A program made the translations under genes and the position numbers. A stretch of 64,000 bases of DNA from Bacillus mobilis (GTDB lineage Bacteria; Bacillota; Bacilli; Bacillales; Bacillaceae_G). The notes below the pieces were generated by a model. It was given only the letters and a program-made list of their open reading frames with translations, was not told the origin of the DNA and ran no database searches. The stretch lies in NCBI RefSeq assembly GCF_001884045.1, contig NZ_MACF01000123.1:62001-126000 (forward strand). Direction: 5' to 3'. Shown in pieces: positions 25,504 to 34,639 of the stretch. Numbering within the stretch: position 1 is the stretch's first letter; every line of letters begins with the position of its first letter.

Positions 25504-27042
25504 ATGGAAACAAGGGGGAGAGTTATCGGGATTGATATCGGTACCACAAGTACAAAAACGGTTGTGTTCACAGAAAAAGGAAAAGTCGTTGCATCACATG
25601 CAGTTGATTATCCAATTATTCAACCGAACGTCGGATGGGCTGAGCAAGATCCTGATGTAATATGTGCTGCTTTATATAAAACTGTAAGCGTTGCCATCAA
25701 AAAAGGTAACGTGTTACCAGAAGATATTTCTTCAATCGGTATTAGTTCAGCGATGCACGCATTAATTGCAGTAGATGAAAATGGTGCGCCATTAACGCGT
25801 TCTATCATTTGGGCAGATAATCGAAGTACGAAGCAATCAGAAAAATTATTACAACATATGAATGGGCATGACATTTATAGACGAACGGGTACACCAATTC
25901 ATCCGATGTCGCCGCTTTCTAAATTATTGTGGATGAAAGAGGAAGAGCCAGAATTATATGCGAGTGCTTATAAATTTATTTCCATTAAAGAGTATGTTTT
26001 GTATCAATTATTCTCACGTTACGTAGTGGATTATTCGATAGCATCTGCAACTGGGTTATTTAATTTAGAAACATTAAACTGGGATGAAGATGTTTTAACG
26101 ATGTTACATATGTCACCAGAACAATTATCCACACCTGTGCCAACTACATATATTTTATCGGGTATGAAGCCTGAATTAGCACAAAAGATGGGCATTCGTG
26201 AAGATACCCCAGTTGTTATTGGTGCAAGTGATGGTGTCCTTGCGAATGTAGGCGTTGGGGCAATATCTCCTGGATCGGCTGCAATTACGATTGGAACAAG
26301 TGGTGCGGTTCGAACAATTTCATCAAGTGTTAATACAGATGAAAAAGGAAGAACGTTTTGTTATGCATTAACAGACGAGCACTGGGTGATAGGCGGGCCA
26401 ACGAATAACGGCGGAATATTATTGAGATGGTTACGTGATGAATTTGGTAGCCCAGAACAAGAAGTAGCAAGGAAACTTGGCATTGATCCTTATGATTTAT
26501 TAATTAAATATGCGGAAAGTGTACCAGCTGGAGCAGGTGGATTGCTATTTTTACCGTTTCTTTCTGGAGAACGTGCACCTTACTGGAATGCAAATGCGCG
26601 TGGTACATTCTTTGGAATTAACCTTCAGCATAAACGAGAACATTTTATACGAGCAGTTATGGAAGGTGTTTGTATGAGCGTATATTCTGTTGCACTTGCA
26701 ATTAGGGATTGTACAGGGCCACTTACTGAAATACGCGTTTCAGGAGGATTTGCGAAATCTGCATTTTGGAGACAAATGCTATCCGATATGATGGGAAAAG
26801 AATTGCTTGTTCCTGAAAGTCATGAAGCATCTGCGCTTGGGGCAGCGGCAGTTGCTTTATATGCTGTAGGAAAAATTGATTCTCTTGAAGAGGTAAAGGA
26901 TTGGATTGATATTGTTCATCACCATGTACCGAATAAAGAAAATACGGCTATATATTTAGAAATGTTTTATATGTATGAACGACTTTACAATCGCTTGAAA
27001 GAAGAATTTGATTGTATAGCTGCTTTCCAACGTAAACAATAG
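25504..27042 (+). CDS. gntK: Gluconokinase (FGGY family)
   Basis: The 512-residue protein begins with the phosphate-binding RVIGIDIGTTSTKTVV. It has the FGGY-kinase ATP domain with ITIGTSGAVR, GGPTNNGGILLRWLRDE, LPFLSGERAPYWNANARG and RVSGGFAKSAFWRQ. It phosphorylates gluconate to 6-phosphogluconate. The neighbours gntP and gnd confirm gluconate rather than xylulose or glycerol as substrate. The start ATG follows GAAGGGAAG. Promoter and palindrome lie 40-85 bases upstream. Confidence 0.92.
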   Translation: METRGRVIGIDIGTTSTKTVVFTEKGKVVASHAVDYPIIQPNVGWAEQDPDVICAALYKTVSVAIKKGNVLPEDISSIGISSAMHALIAVDENGAPLTRSIIWADNRSTKQSEKLLQHMNGHDIYRRTGTPIHPMSPLSKLLWMKEEEPELYASAYKFISIKEYVLYQLFSRYVVDYSIASATGLFNLETLNWDEDVLTMLHMSPEQLSTPVPTTYILSGMKPELAQKMGIREDTPVVIGASDGVLANVGVGAISPGSAAITIGTSGAVRTISSSVNTDEKGRTFCYALTDEHWVIGGPTNNGGILLRWLRDEFGSPEQEVARKLGIDPYDLLIKYAESVPAGAGGLLFLPFLSGERAPYWNANARGTFFGINLQHKREHFIRAVMEGVCMSVYSVALAIRDCTGPLTEIRVSGGFAKSAFWRQMLSDMMGKELLVPESHEASALGAAAVALYAVGKIDSLEEVKDWIDIVHHHVPNKENTAIYLEMFYMYERLYNRLKEEFDCIAAFQRKQ

Positions 27043-27056
27043 GGGGATTGGGAGAA

Positions 27057-28406
27057 ATGGTAGTTGGGATCGTACTAGCGGCAGTTGTCATACTACTTTT
27101 ACTTATTACGGTAGTAAAGTGGCATCCATTTGTCGCGTTAATTTTAACAGCAATTGGTGTAGGGCTAGCAATGGGAATGCCATTGATTGGAACTTCACCA
27201 AAAGATCCAGGGATTATCGACTCTATTAAACTAGGGCTTGGTAATACGTTAGGGTTTTTAGCGATAGTTTTAGCATTAGGAACGATGCTTGGAAAAATGA
27301 TGGCCGAATCTGGCGGTGCTGAACGAATTGCTACAACATTAATTGATCGTTTTGGGAAGAAACGTGTTCACTGGGCAATGATGTTCGTTGCATTTTTAGT
27401 AGGGATTCCAGTATTTTTCCAAGTTGGTTTTGTACTATTAATACCATTGGTATTTACAATTGCGTTAGAAACAGGGGTATCACTTATTACAATCGGTATT
27501 CCACTAGTAGCAGGACTATCTGTTGTACACGGACTTGTTCCACCGCATCCAGCAGCGATGGCAGCGGTAGGTATTTTTAAAGCAGATGTAGGGAAAACAA
27601 TTTTATATGCATTAATTGTCGGACTTCCAACTGCAATCATTTCAGGTCCGCTTTACGGGAAATGGATTGGTGCTCGTATACATAAAGAAGTGCCATTAGA
27701 TATAGCAGAGCAATTTATTGAAAGAGATAAGAAGAAGGAACTTCCTAGTTTCGGAAATACATTGTTTACGATTTTACTTCCAGTATTTCTAATGCTAGGT
27801 GCATCGATTGCGGAAGTCGCGCTAAGCAAAACAAGTCAACTTGCACAAGTATTGCATTTTATTGGAGATCCAATCGTCGCATTATTAATTGCAACGATAT
27901 ATTCTTTCTTTAGTCTTGGTTATGCAAAAGGTTTCTCAAAAGATAAAGTATTACAATTTACAAATGATTGTTTAGGGCCAATTGCGAACATATTGTTAGT
28001 TATTGGTGCAGGCGGCGCGTTTAATAAAGTATTATTAGATTCTGGAATTGGAACGACAATCGCAGAAATGGCGAAAGAATCTCATATTTCACCGATATTA
28101 TTAGGTTGGGGAATTGCGGCACTTATCCGAATTGCGACGGGATCTGCTACAGTTTCTATGATGACAGCAGCTGGAATTGTAGCACCGATTGCAGCAAGTA
28201 CACCAGGAGTAAACGTTGAACTGTTAGCACTTGCAACAGGTGCAGGATCATTAATTTTATCACATGTAAATGATTCTGGATTTTGGATGATTAAAGAGTA
28301 TTTTGGAATGACTGTGAAAGAAACATTATTAACATGGACTGCAATGGAGACCATATTATCTGTTGTAGCACTTGGACTAATTTCGTTATTAAATATATTT
28401 GTATAG
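27057..28406 (+). CDS. gntP: Gluconate permease (GntP family)
   Basis: The 449-residue protein has about twelve membrane helices and the GntP family marks: KWHPFVALILTAIGVG near the N-terminus, FFQVGFVLLIPLVF, VHGLVPPHPAAMAAV and SHVNDSGFWMIKEYFGM. It imports gluconate with protons. It lies 14 bases after gntK, so the two are co-transcribed. ATG 27057 was chosen over TTG 27048 because GGGGGATTGGGAG stands before it at better spacing. Confidence 0.92.
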   Translation: MVVGIVLAAVVILLLLITVVKWHPFVALILTAIGVGLAMGMPLIGTSPKDPGIIDSIKLGLGNTLGFLAIVLALGTMLGKMMAESGGAERIATTLIDRFGKKRVHWAMMFVAFLVGIPVFFQVGFVLLIPLVFTIALETGVSLITIGIPLVAGLSVVHGLVPPHPAAMAAVGIFKADVGKTILYALIVGLPTAIISGPLYGKWIGARIHKEVPLDIAEQFIERDKKKELPSFGNTLFTILLPVFLMLGASIAEVALSKTSQLAQVLHFIGDPIVALLIATIYSFFSLGYAKGFSKDKVLQFTNDCLGPIANILLVIGAGGAFNKVLLDSGIGTTIAEMAKESHISPILLGWGIAALIRIATGSATVSMMTAAGIVAPIAASTPGVNVELLALATGAGSLILSHVNDSGFWMIKEYFGMTVKETLLTWTAMETILSVVALGLISLLNIFV

Positions 28407-28424
28407 AATAGGAGATTGATTAAT

Positions 28425-29321
28425 ATGAAACTAGGTTTAATTGGATTAGGAAAAATGGGATTCCCATTAGCAGAACATTTATATGAAGACAAGCATGAAG
28501 TAGTTGTATACGATGTAAATAAAGAGCTTGTTGAAAAGGTTGGGGCTTTAGGGATTACTGCTCGTTATACATTAAAAGAAATGATTGCTGAACTAGAGGC
28601 TCCGCGTACAATTTGGGTAATGGTACCTGCGGGAGAAGTTGTTGAATCTGTATTAAAAGATGTGTATCCATTATTAGAGGAAGGCGATATCGTTATTGAA
28701 GGTGGAAATTCATTCTATAAAGATACGTTACGCCGTGCGGAAGAAGCGAAAAGCTTTGGTTTACATTACGTAGATATTGGAACATCAGGCGGTGTAGAAG
28801 GAGCTAGAGAAGGTGCTTGCTTAATGGTTGGTGGAGAAAAAGAAATTTACGATCAATTAGAACCTTTATTTAAAGATTTAGCAGTAGAGAATGGCTATTC
28901 TTATGCTGGCCGCGTTGGAAGTGGTCATTTCTTAAAAATGGTTCATAACGGTATTGAATACGGTATGATGCAAGCAATCGCTGAAGGATTTGAAGTGTTA
29001 GATAAAAGTGATTTTGATTTCAATTATGAAGATGTTGCAAAAGTATGGGCAAATGGATCAGTTATCCGCGGTTGGTTAATGGACTTAACTGAAAAGGCAT
29101 TTGCAGATGATCCAAAACTAGATGGTATTAAAGGTGTAATGAACTCTTCAGGAGAAGGGAAATGGACTGTGGAAACGGCACTTGAACTTCAAGCGGCAGC
29201 ACCGGTAATCGCAATGTCATTATTTATGCGTTACCGTTCTCAAGAAGATGATACATTCCACGGAAAAGTAGTTTCAGCTCTTCGTAATCAGTTCGGTGGA
29301 CATGAAGTTGTGAAAAAATAG
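28425..29321 (+). CDS. gnd: 6-phosphogluconate dehydrogenase, short NAD-type
   Basis: The 298-residue protein has the Rossmann loop GLIGLGKMGFPLAEHL, the substrate loop GTSGGVEGAREGACLMVGG, and the catalytic lysine in FLKMVHNGIEYG. It is the short form (about 300 residues, like B. subtilis YqeC) rather than the 470-residue GndA/GntZ, and such forms usually prefer NAD. It would oxidise and decarboxylate 6-phosphogluconate to ribulose 5-phosphate, finishing the pathway begun by GntP and GntK. ATG 28425 has AGGAG 10 bases upstream. Confidence 0.9.
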   Translation: MKLGLIGLGKMGFPLAEHLYEDKHEVVVYDVNKELVEKVGALGITARYTLKEMIAELEAPRTIWVMVPAGEVVESVLKDVYPLLEEGDIVIEGGNSFYKDTLRRAEEAKSFGLHYVDIGTSGGVEGAREGACLMVGGEKEIYDQLEPLFKDLAVENGYSYAGRVGSGHFLKMVHNGIEYGMMQAIAEGFEVLDKSDFDFNYEDVAKVWANGSVIRGWLMDLTEKAFADDPKLDGIKGVMNSSGEGKWTVETALELQAAAPVIAMSLFMRYRSQEDDTFHGKVVSALRNQFGGHEVVKK

Positions 29322-29332
29322 GAAATGATTTT

Positions 29333-29372
29333 TGAAAAGAAACTTGTGCAAAGGCGCAAGTTTCTTTTTTTA
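29333..29372 (+). terminator. Terminator of the gluconate operon
   Basis: AAGAAACTTGTGC pairs with GCGCAAGTTTCTT around AAAG and is followed by T residues. Confidence 0.88.
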
Positions 29373-29593
29373 TAGTGAAAGAAATTTCTCATTTGAAAAT
29401 ACCAATCAATCATTGTTTATTTGTACTGATTGTATCAAATATAAGGGGAAGTATGAAAGATGTCCCAACATAAAAATAAGAATAAATAAAATGAAGTTTT
29501 CATAAATAGTAAAAGGATGGTTATGTCATCAATGTAGCTATGAAATAGTGTTACATACGAGAAGAGCGTGTTAATAAAATATGAGGTGGTTAA

Positions 29594-30814
29594 ATGGGAA
29601 ATGAGCAAGTAAAGAATACAGGAAAAGAAAAAAAGTTATGTCTTTGTATGATTGTTAAAAACGAGTCTAGAATTATGGAAAGATGTTTAAATGCTACAAA
29701 ATCAATTGTGGATTTTGTTTCTATTTGTGATACGGGATCAACAGATCATACACCTGAAATTATTGAAAATTGGTGTAAAGAAAATGAAATCCCTGGCACA
29801 GTTCATCATGAACCATTTAAAAACTTTGGTTATAACAGAAGTTTAGCTGTTAAATTGGCACAAACAACATATCCGGAAGCAGATTATTTATTAATATTAG
29901 ATGCGGATATGATATTAGAAGTCGATCCGGATTTTGATAAGACTAGTTTAACAGAAGACCATTATCTTACATTGCAATATGATATTCATATTAAGTATTG
30001 GCTTACACGCCTTTTGAAAGCTACTTTACCATGGAAATCTGTTGGTGTTACTCATGAGTATTGGGATATAGATCGTTCCAAAGTTGGTGCGGATTACAAT
30101 ACGAGGGTAGCTAGGCTAGAGACACTTGTCGTTAACGATCCTGGGGATGGTGGTAGTAAAGCTGATAAATTTGAGAGAGACGAGAGGTTGTTGTTACAAG
30201 GATTGAGTGATCCAGAAACAACGCCAGATTTGCATATAAGATATTTATTTTATTTAGCCCAAACTTATTTTCATTTAAGTCAATTTGAAGATTCGATTAA
30301 ATGGTATAAAAAACGAGTGGAAGCAGGTGGATGGGTTGAAGAGGTGTTCTATTCGTTATTGCGAATAGGATTTTGTTATGAACAATTAGCAAACCGTTCA
30401 GCAAATAAACAATATGAAGTAACAGAAGTGGATGAAATAGAAAATGCAAAGAACCAAGAAGAGCAATATACAGCATTAGCTATTCTTTATTTTCAAAAAG
30501 CGTGGGAATATAGACCAACTCGGGCTGAACCATTATACCAGCTTGCAAGAATGTATCGATTAAAATCTCAAAATAATATTGCTTTGATGTATGCGTTGCA
30601 AGGGAAGGAAATTCCTTTTCCGAAAAATGATCTTCTATTTGTAGATTATCATGTGTATGATTACTTATTTGACTATGAGATTTCTATAAGTGCTTTTTAT
30701 ATACCGCATAAAAAACATTTAGGTGCAGTATCACAAAAATATTTGGAATCGAAAAAAGAAGAGCTACCGTTTCATATAGCAAATATGGTAGAAAGTAATG
30801 CGAAATTTTATTAA
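29594..30814 (+). CDS. Family 2 glycosyltransferase with C-terminal tetratricopeptide region
   Basis: The 406-residue protein opens with a GT2 domain: LCLCMIVKNESRIMERCL, SICDTGSTDHTPEII and the metal-binding DAD in YLLILDADMIL (about residues 15-240). Residues 210-340 are helical and tetratricopeptide-like (LHIRYLFYLAQTYFHLSQF, ALAILYFQKAWEYRP). Such enzymes add sugars to surface glycans or proteins in the cytoplasm. The acceptor is unknown. GAGGTGG precedes the ATG. A second glycosyltransferase gene follows after 34 bases. Confidence 0.8.
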   Translation: MGNEQVKNTGKEKKLCLCMIVKNESRIMERCLNATKSIVDFVSICDTGSTDHTPEIIENWCKENEIPGTVHHEPFKNFGYNRSLAVKLAQTTYPEADYLLILDADMILEVDPDFDKTSLTEDHYLTLQYDIHIKYWLTRLLKATLPWKSVGVTHEYWDIDRSKVGADYNTRVARLETLVVNDPGDGGSKADKFERDERLLLQGLSDPETTPDLHIRYLFYLAQTYFHLSQFEDSIKWYKKRVEAGGWVEEVFYSLLRIGFCYEQLANRSANKQYEVTEVDEIENAKNQEEQYTALAILYFQKAWEYRPTRAEPLYQLARMYRLKSQNNIALMYALQGKEIPFPKNDLLFVDYHVYDYLFDYEISISAFYIPHKKHLGAVSQKYLESKKEELPFHIANMVESNAKFY

Positions 30815-30848
30815 ATACAATTTCAGTTAAAGGAGTAGTGGAGTAATC

Positions 30849-32003
30849 ATGGAATTAATACGATGGGCGCTTGAACTAGGTGAATCTGTGCATGGAAATA
30901 CGTATGAAGAATTGATGCCACTACTAGATTATTATTATGATCGTGATCATTTAAAAGCGTATTGTGTCGCAAATCTTCTTATAGACATGGACGTAGCGGA
31001 TGAGCATCGGGAAAAAATCGAATTAAGAAGGTGTATTGCTGCTTATTATGCTGGAATGTATAAAGTAGCAAAAAAACATGCAAATGAGCTTTTACTGAAA
31101 TATCCAGATGTGGATTTATATAAAAATAATTTAAGACTAATGGAAGCATATTTGAATAAAGAATATGATTATTGTCTTTTTATATGTCCAAAGACGTATG
31201 GTAGTTTTATAGATGTCGCGCGAGCATTGAAATGGCGATTGGAGCAAGAAGGAAATACAGCAATCATATCAGAAACAATATTAGAAAATGTGAAAAATAC
31301 AATTGTTTTTGGAGCCCATACGTATGCACATAACCCAAATCTACTACCGAAAAATGCAATTATTTATAATTTAGAACAGCTATATGAAGGAAGCCCTTAT
31401 GCACATCCATTTTATTTAATATTATTAAAAGATAAGGAGATTTGGGATTATAGTAAACAAAATATAAAATGGTTAAAACAAAAAGGGATAGGAAAAGAAA
31501 TAAAACATGTAGGAATGAACTATGCTCCAACTTTAGAAATAAAAAAAGATGCATTTGATGATGAAATCACTGAAGACATTGATATACTGTTTATAGGTGC
31601 TCTTAATTCGAGGCGGCAAGCTATTTTAGATCAATTAAAAGCAGTTGCTCCAAATTTAAATATAGTTTTTAAAAATAATGCGTGGGGAATTGCTAGAAAT
31701 GAGTTGATTGCTAGGTCTAAAATTATATTGAATATTCATTTTTACTTGTCAGGCATTCTTGAAACACCTCGGGTATCTTATGCAGTGGCAAATAAAAAGT
31801 TTATTATTTCGGAAAATAGTAATCCAGAGGACGAAATGGAGTGGCCAGGAATTGTGTTTACTTCGTACGAAAAAATAATAGAAAATATTTTGAAATATAT
31901 ATCTTTACCAGAAGAACGTATTAAATTAGCAGAAAAAGCATATACCCATTTTGAAGCGAATGGAAGCAGAGGTATACTGAGTCATAATGGTGAAGAATCG
32001 TAA
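30849..32003 (+). CDS. CgeB-like glycosyltransferase with helical N-terminus
   Basis: The 384-residue protein has a helical-repeat N-terminal part (residues 1-115) and a GT-B-like C-terminal part: DYCLFICPKTYGSFIDVARAL, DIDILFIGALNSRRQAILDQL and a final segment HFYLSGILETPRVSYAVANK with IISENSNPEDEMEWPG. This last region resembles the Glyco_trans_1_2/CgeB domain of spore-crust proteins. It is co-transcribed with the GT2 gene. The pair probably decorates a surface structure; a link to spores is inference from the CgeB resemblance only. Confidence 0.68.
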   Translation: MELIRWALELGESVHGNTYEELMPLLDYYYDRDHLKAYCVANLLIDMDVADEHREKIELRRCIAAYYAGMYKVAKKHANELLLKYPDVDLYKNNLRLMEAYLNKEYDYCLFICPKTYGSFIDVARALKWRLEQEGNTAIISETILENVKNTIVFGAHTYAHNPNLLPKNAIIYNLEQLYEGSPYAHPFYLILLKDKEIWDYSKQNIKWLKQKGIGKEIKHVGMNYAPTLEIKKDAFDDEITEDIDILFIGALNSRRQAILDQLKAVAPNLNIVFKNNAWGIARNELIARSKIILNIHFYLSGILETPRVSYAVANKKFIISENSNPEDEMEWPGIVFTSYEKIIENILKYISLPEERIKLAEKAYTHFEANGSRGILSHNGEES

Positions 32004-32005
32004 TT

Positions 32006-32042
32006 GTGAAGAACCCATACTTTCGTATGAGTTCTTTTTTTG
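32006..32042 (+). terminator. Terminator after the glycosyltransferase pair
   Basis: AAGAACCCATAC pairs with GTATGAGTTCTT (imperfect) and is followed by a long T run. Confidence 0.8.
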
Positions 32043-32148
32043 TCTATCATACTATTTTATCAAGCTAGTTCCCTCTTTATATTGTGTTTTGTATAGAAAT
32101 TTCTGATAATATATAAGTATAACTTGAAAACAAAGGGGAGAAATAATT

Positions 32149-32685
32149 ATGAAACTAGTCGTTATTAACGGTACACCAAGAAAATTCGGTAGAACGCGTG
32201 TGGTGGCAAAATATATTGCTGATCAATTTGAAGGGGAGTTATACGATTTAGCAGCAGAGGAACTGCCTTTATATAATGGGGAAGAATCACAACGTGAATT
32301 AGAAGCGGTAAAAAAATTAAAGGCGTTAGTGAAAACTGCAGACGGTGTAGTACTATGTACACCTGAATATCATAATGCAATGAGTGGTGCGTTGAAAAAT
32401 TCGTTAGATTACTTAAGTAGTAGTGAATTTGTTCATAAACCTGTCGCATTACTTGCAGTTGCAGGAGGCGGTAAAGGTGGAATAAACGCATTAAACAGTA
32501 TGCGCACTGTCGCAAGAGGGGTATACGCAAATGCCATCCCAAAACAAGTGGTGCTTGATGGACTTCATGTGCAAGACGGTGAACTGGGAGAAGATGCAAA
32601 ACCATTAATTCATGATTTAGTTAAAGAATTAAAAGCATATATGGGTGTATATAAAGAGGTGAAAAAACAACTAGGAGTTGAGTGA
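32149..32685 (+). CDS. azr: FMN-dependent NADPH-azobenzene reductase
   Basis: The 178-residue flavodoxin-fold protein matches B. subtilis YhdA/Azr along its length. It has LVVINGTPRKFGRTR (FMN phosphate loop), CTPEYHNAMSGALKNSLDYL and LAVAGGGKGGINALNSMRTV. It reduces azo compounds, quinones and similar electrophiles with NADPH. An MFS transporter gene starts one base after its stop codon, suggesting a reduce-and-export pair. This is the second azoreductase-type gene in the window, unrelated in sequence to azoR at 698. Confidence 0.9.
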   Translation: MKLVVINGTPRKFGRTRVVAKYIADQFEGELYDLAAEELPLYNGEESQRELEAVKKLKALVKTADGVVLCTPEYHNAMSGALKNSLDYLSSSEFVHKPVALLAVAGGGKGGINALNSMRTVARGVYANAIPKQVVLDGLHVQDGELGEDAKPLIHDLVKELKAYMGVYKEVKKQLGVE

Positions 32686-32686
32686 G

Positions 32687-33916
32687 ATGCCATCTCTGTA
32701 TAAAGATTCACGCTTGTATTTCATTCTAGGGGCCAATAGTTTATCAGCTATTGGTTCCGGAATTGTTATGATAACGATTCCGTGGTTGTTAATTAAAGAG
32801 AGTGGTGGAGATACAACGTTCGGTTATGTTTCCATCATCGCAACTCTGATTATGTTTTTATTAACGCCGTTTATTGGGCAAAGTATTGATCGTTTTTCAA
32901 GAAAATCTTTATTATTATGTAATGAAGGTATTGGGATAGTCGTTATAGGAATGATGGCTATATGGGGATTTACTGGGCAACCTTATCATTCAATTCACTA
33001 TATTCTTATATATATAGCAGGGTCATTTTACTATTTACTATTTTATCCTACAATATTTGCGTTCAACCAAGAGATATTTCAAGCAGAACATTATAAAAAT
33101 TTAAGTGGAACAATGGAAATACAAGGACAGTTAACGCAAGTTATTTCAGGAGCGGTTGCTAGCTTCCTTATTGAAATCATCTCTTTAAAATGGATTTTGT
33201 TAGTAGATATGTTAACTTTTGCAGGAGCTTTCATCCTTTTCTTATGTATACCGTACGTAAAGAAAAAAGAAGTAAAAAAGAAAGTAACATTTAAGAAGCA
33301 ATTGTTCGAAGGGATTCACTTCATGCAAAAGCGTCCGAAGTTCTTTTGGTTTTTACTTGCGACTTATATGCCTTTTATCGGTGTTATGATGGCAAATTAT
33401 TTAATCCCGGTATATATTTCAGATATATTAAAAGCCAGTGCCTCAGTATACGCAATAGAAGGTATGATGTACGGCGTCGGAGCGGTTCTTGCGGGAATAG
33501 GTATTCCAATTATGATGAAATATATAAAGATAGAAGTTTCAATCGTCATGACGATGCTCATTTATGTAATTTCAATTACCGCAATGATTATTGAACCTTC
33601 CGTAATGTTGTTATATGGACTTGCAATTTTTCATGCAATTGGAAATGCGGGTACAAGAGTGGCAAGAAATGTATTGATGATGGAGGAAATTCCAAACGAA
33701 GTAATGGGACGGGTAGACAGCTTATTTCGATTAATTGGTACAGGAATACGAATTGTATTATTAATGCTGTTTACAGCTGGTGTTTCTAAAACTGGGGTAA
33801 TGCTCCCTTTTTACGTATTAAGCTGCATATTGATCTTTTCATTAGGAATCGCTGTGTATTATGTACTTTCACAACGTAGAGTAGGGACGAACGTTTCTAA
33901 TAAATCAATCGTATAA
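32687..33916 (+). CDS. Major facilitator superfamily transporter
   Basis: The 409-residue protein has twelve hydrophobic helices. The cytoplasmic loop motif between helices 2 and 3 is PFIGQSIDRFSRKSLLL, and MGRVDSLFRLIGTGIRI lies later. It belongs to the MFS_3/enterobactin-exporter-like drug efflux group. ATG 32687 has AGGAG at 9 bases, whereas an upstream TTG abuts the ribosome site. Tight coupling to azr (one-base gap) suggests a shared role in toxic-compound resistance. Confidence 0.85.
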   Translation: MPSLYKDSRLYFILGANSLSAIGSGIVMITIPWLLIKESGGDTTFGYVSIIATLIMFLLTPFIGQSIDRFSRKSLLLCNEGIGIVVIGMMAIWGFTGQPYHSIHYILIYIAGSFYYLLFYPTIFAFNQEIFQAEHYKNLSGTMEIQGQLTQVISGAVASFLIEIISLKWILLVDMLTFAGAFILFLCIPYVKKKEVKKKVTFKKQLFEGIHFMQKRPKFFWFLLATYMPFIGVMMANYLIPVYISDILKASASVYAIEGMMYGVGAVLAGIGIPIMMKYIKIEVSIVMTMLIYVISITAMIIEPSVMLLYGLAIFHAIGNAGTRVARNVLMMEEIPNEVMGRVDSLFRLIGTGIRIVLLMLFTAGVSKTGVMLPFYVLSCILIFSLGIAVYYVLSQRRVGTNVSNKSIV

Positions 33917-33979
33917 AAAGTACTTCTGCCTTCCTATCTTTTTCTATATAATAAAAAGAAAGGGAGTGCAAACTTATTT

Positions 33980-34537
33980 ATGAACAAATGGATCTTGCTT
34001 ATAATCTTATTATTACCACCACTATACATTCTTTATATGACGTTTCGAATGAAAAATGTTGCTCGTGAAAAATTGAGTAATCACTCTCCATACGTTCTTA
34101 TATTAGGCGCAAAGTTATTTGGAGATAGACCGTCTTTATCTCTTCAAAACCGTTTGGATGTAGCGTTGGAATATTTATATTCCCATCCAGAAGCGAAAGT
34201 AATTGTTTCAGGTGGTCAAGGGGAAGATGAAGATATACCGGAAGCTCATAGTATGAGAAACTATTTAATGGTACATGGTATAGAGGAGAGTCGTATTTTA
34301 ATAGAAGATCAATCTACAAATACGTATGAGAATGTAAAGTTTAGTATGGATTTGTATAATGTGAAACATGCGGTAGTTGTAAGTAATACGTATCATTTAT
34401 ATAGAACGAAAATAATTGCAAAGCGTTTAGGCATGAAGATGGAGGCGCTAGCTGCTGAAACACCAATGCGTTCTAAGAGGAAAATGTATGTACGTGAATA
34501 TGCTGCAATAATGAAAACAATATTGTTCGACCGTTAG
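33980..34537 (+). CDS. YdcF/DUF218 family protein
   Basis: The 185-residue protein has an N-terminal membrane helix and a DUF218 domain: YVLILGAKLFGDRPSLSLQNRLD, KVIVSGGQGEDEDIPEA, ILIEDQSTNTYENVKFS and VVVSNTYHLYRTKIIAKRLG. Relatives (YdcF, SanA, ElyC) sit at the membrane and affect envelope integrity; some bind S-adenosylmethionine. Exact function is unknown. AAAGGGAG precedes the ATG, and a terminator follows. Confidence 0.82.
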   Translation: MNKWILLIILLLPPLYILYMTFRMKNVAREKLSNHSPYVLILGAKLFGDRPSLSLQNRLDVALEYLYSHPEAKVIVSGGQGEDEDIPEAHSMRNYLMVHGIEESRILIEDQSTNTYENVKFSMDLYNVKHAVVVSNTYHLYRTKIIAKRLGMKMEALAAETPMRSKRKMYVREYAAIMKTILFDR

Positions 34538-34562
34538 AGCTCAAATGGGAGCTCTTTTTTTG
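34536..34562 (+). terminator. Terminator after the ydcF-like gene
   Basis: GAGCTC pairs with GAGCTC around AAATGG and is followed by a T run. Confidence 0.75.
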
Positions 34563-34639
34563 TGGAATAATGCGTATCATTTGAAATGAATTCCATCTTC
34601 CATCAAAATAAAAGAAACAACGATAAAGGAGTTGTATTT

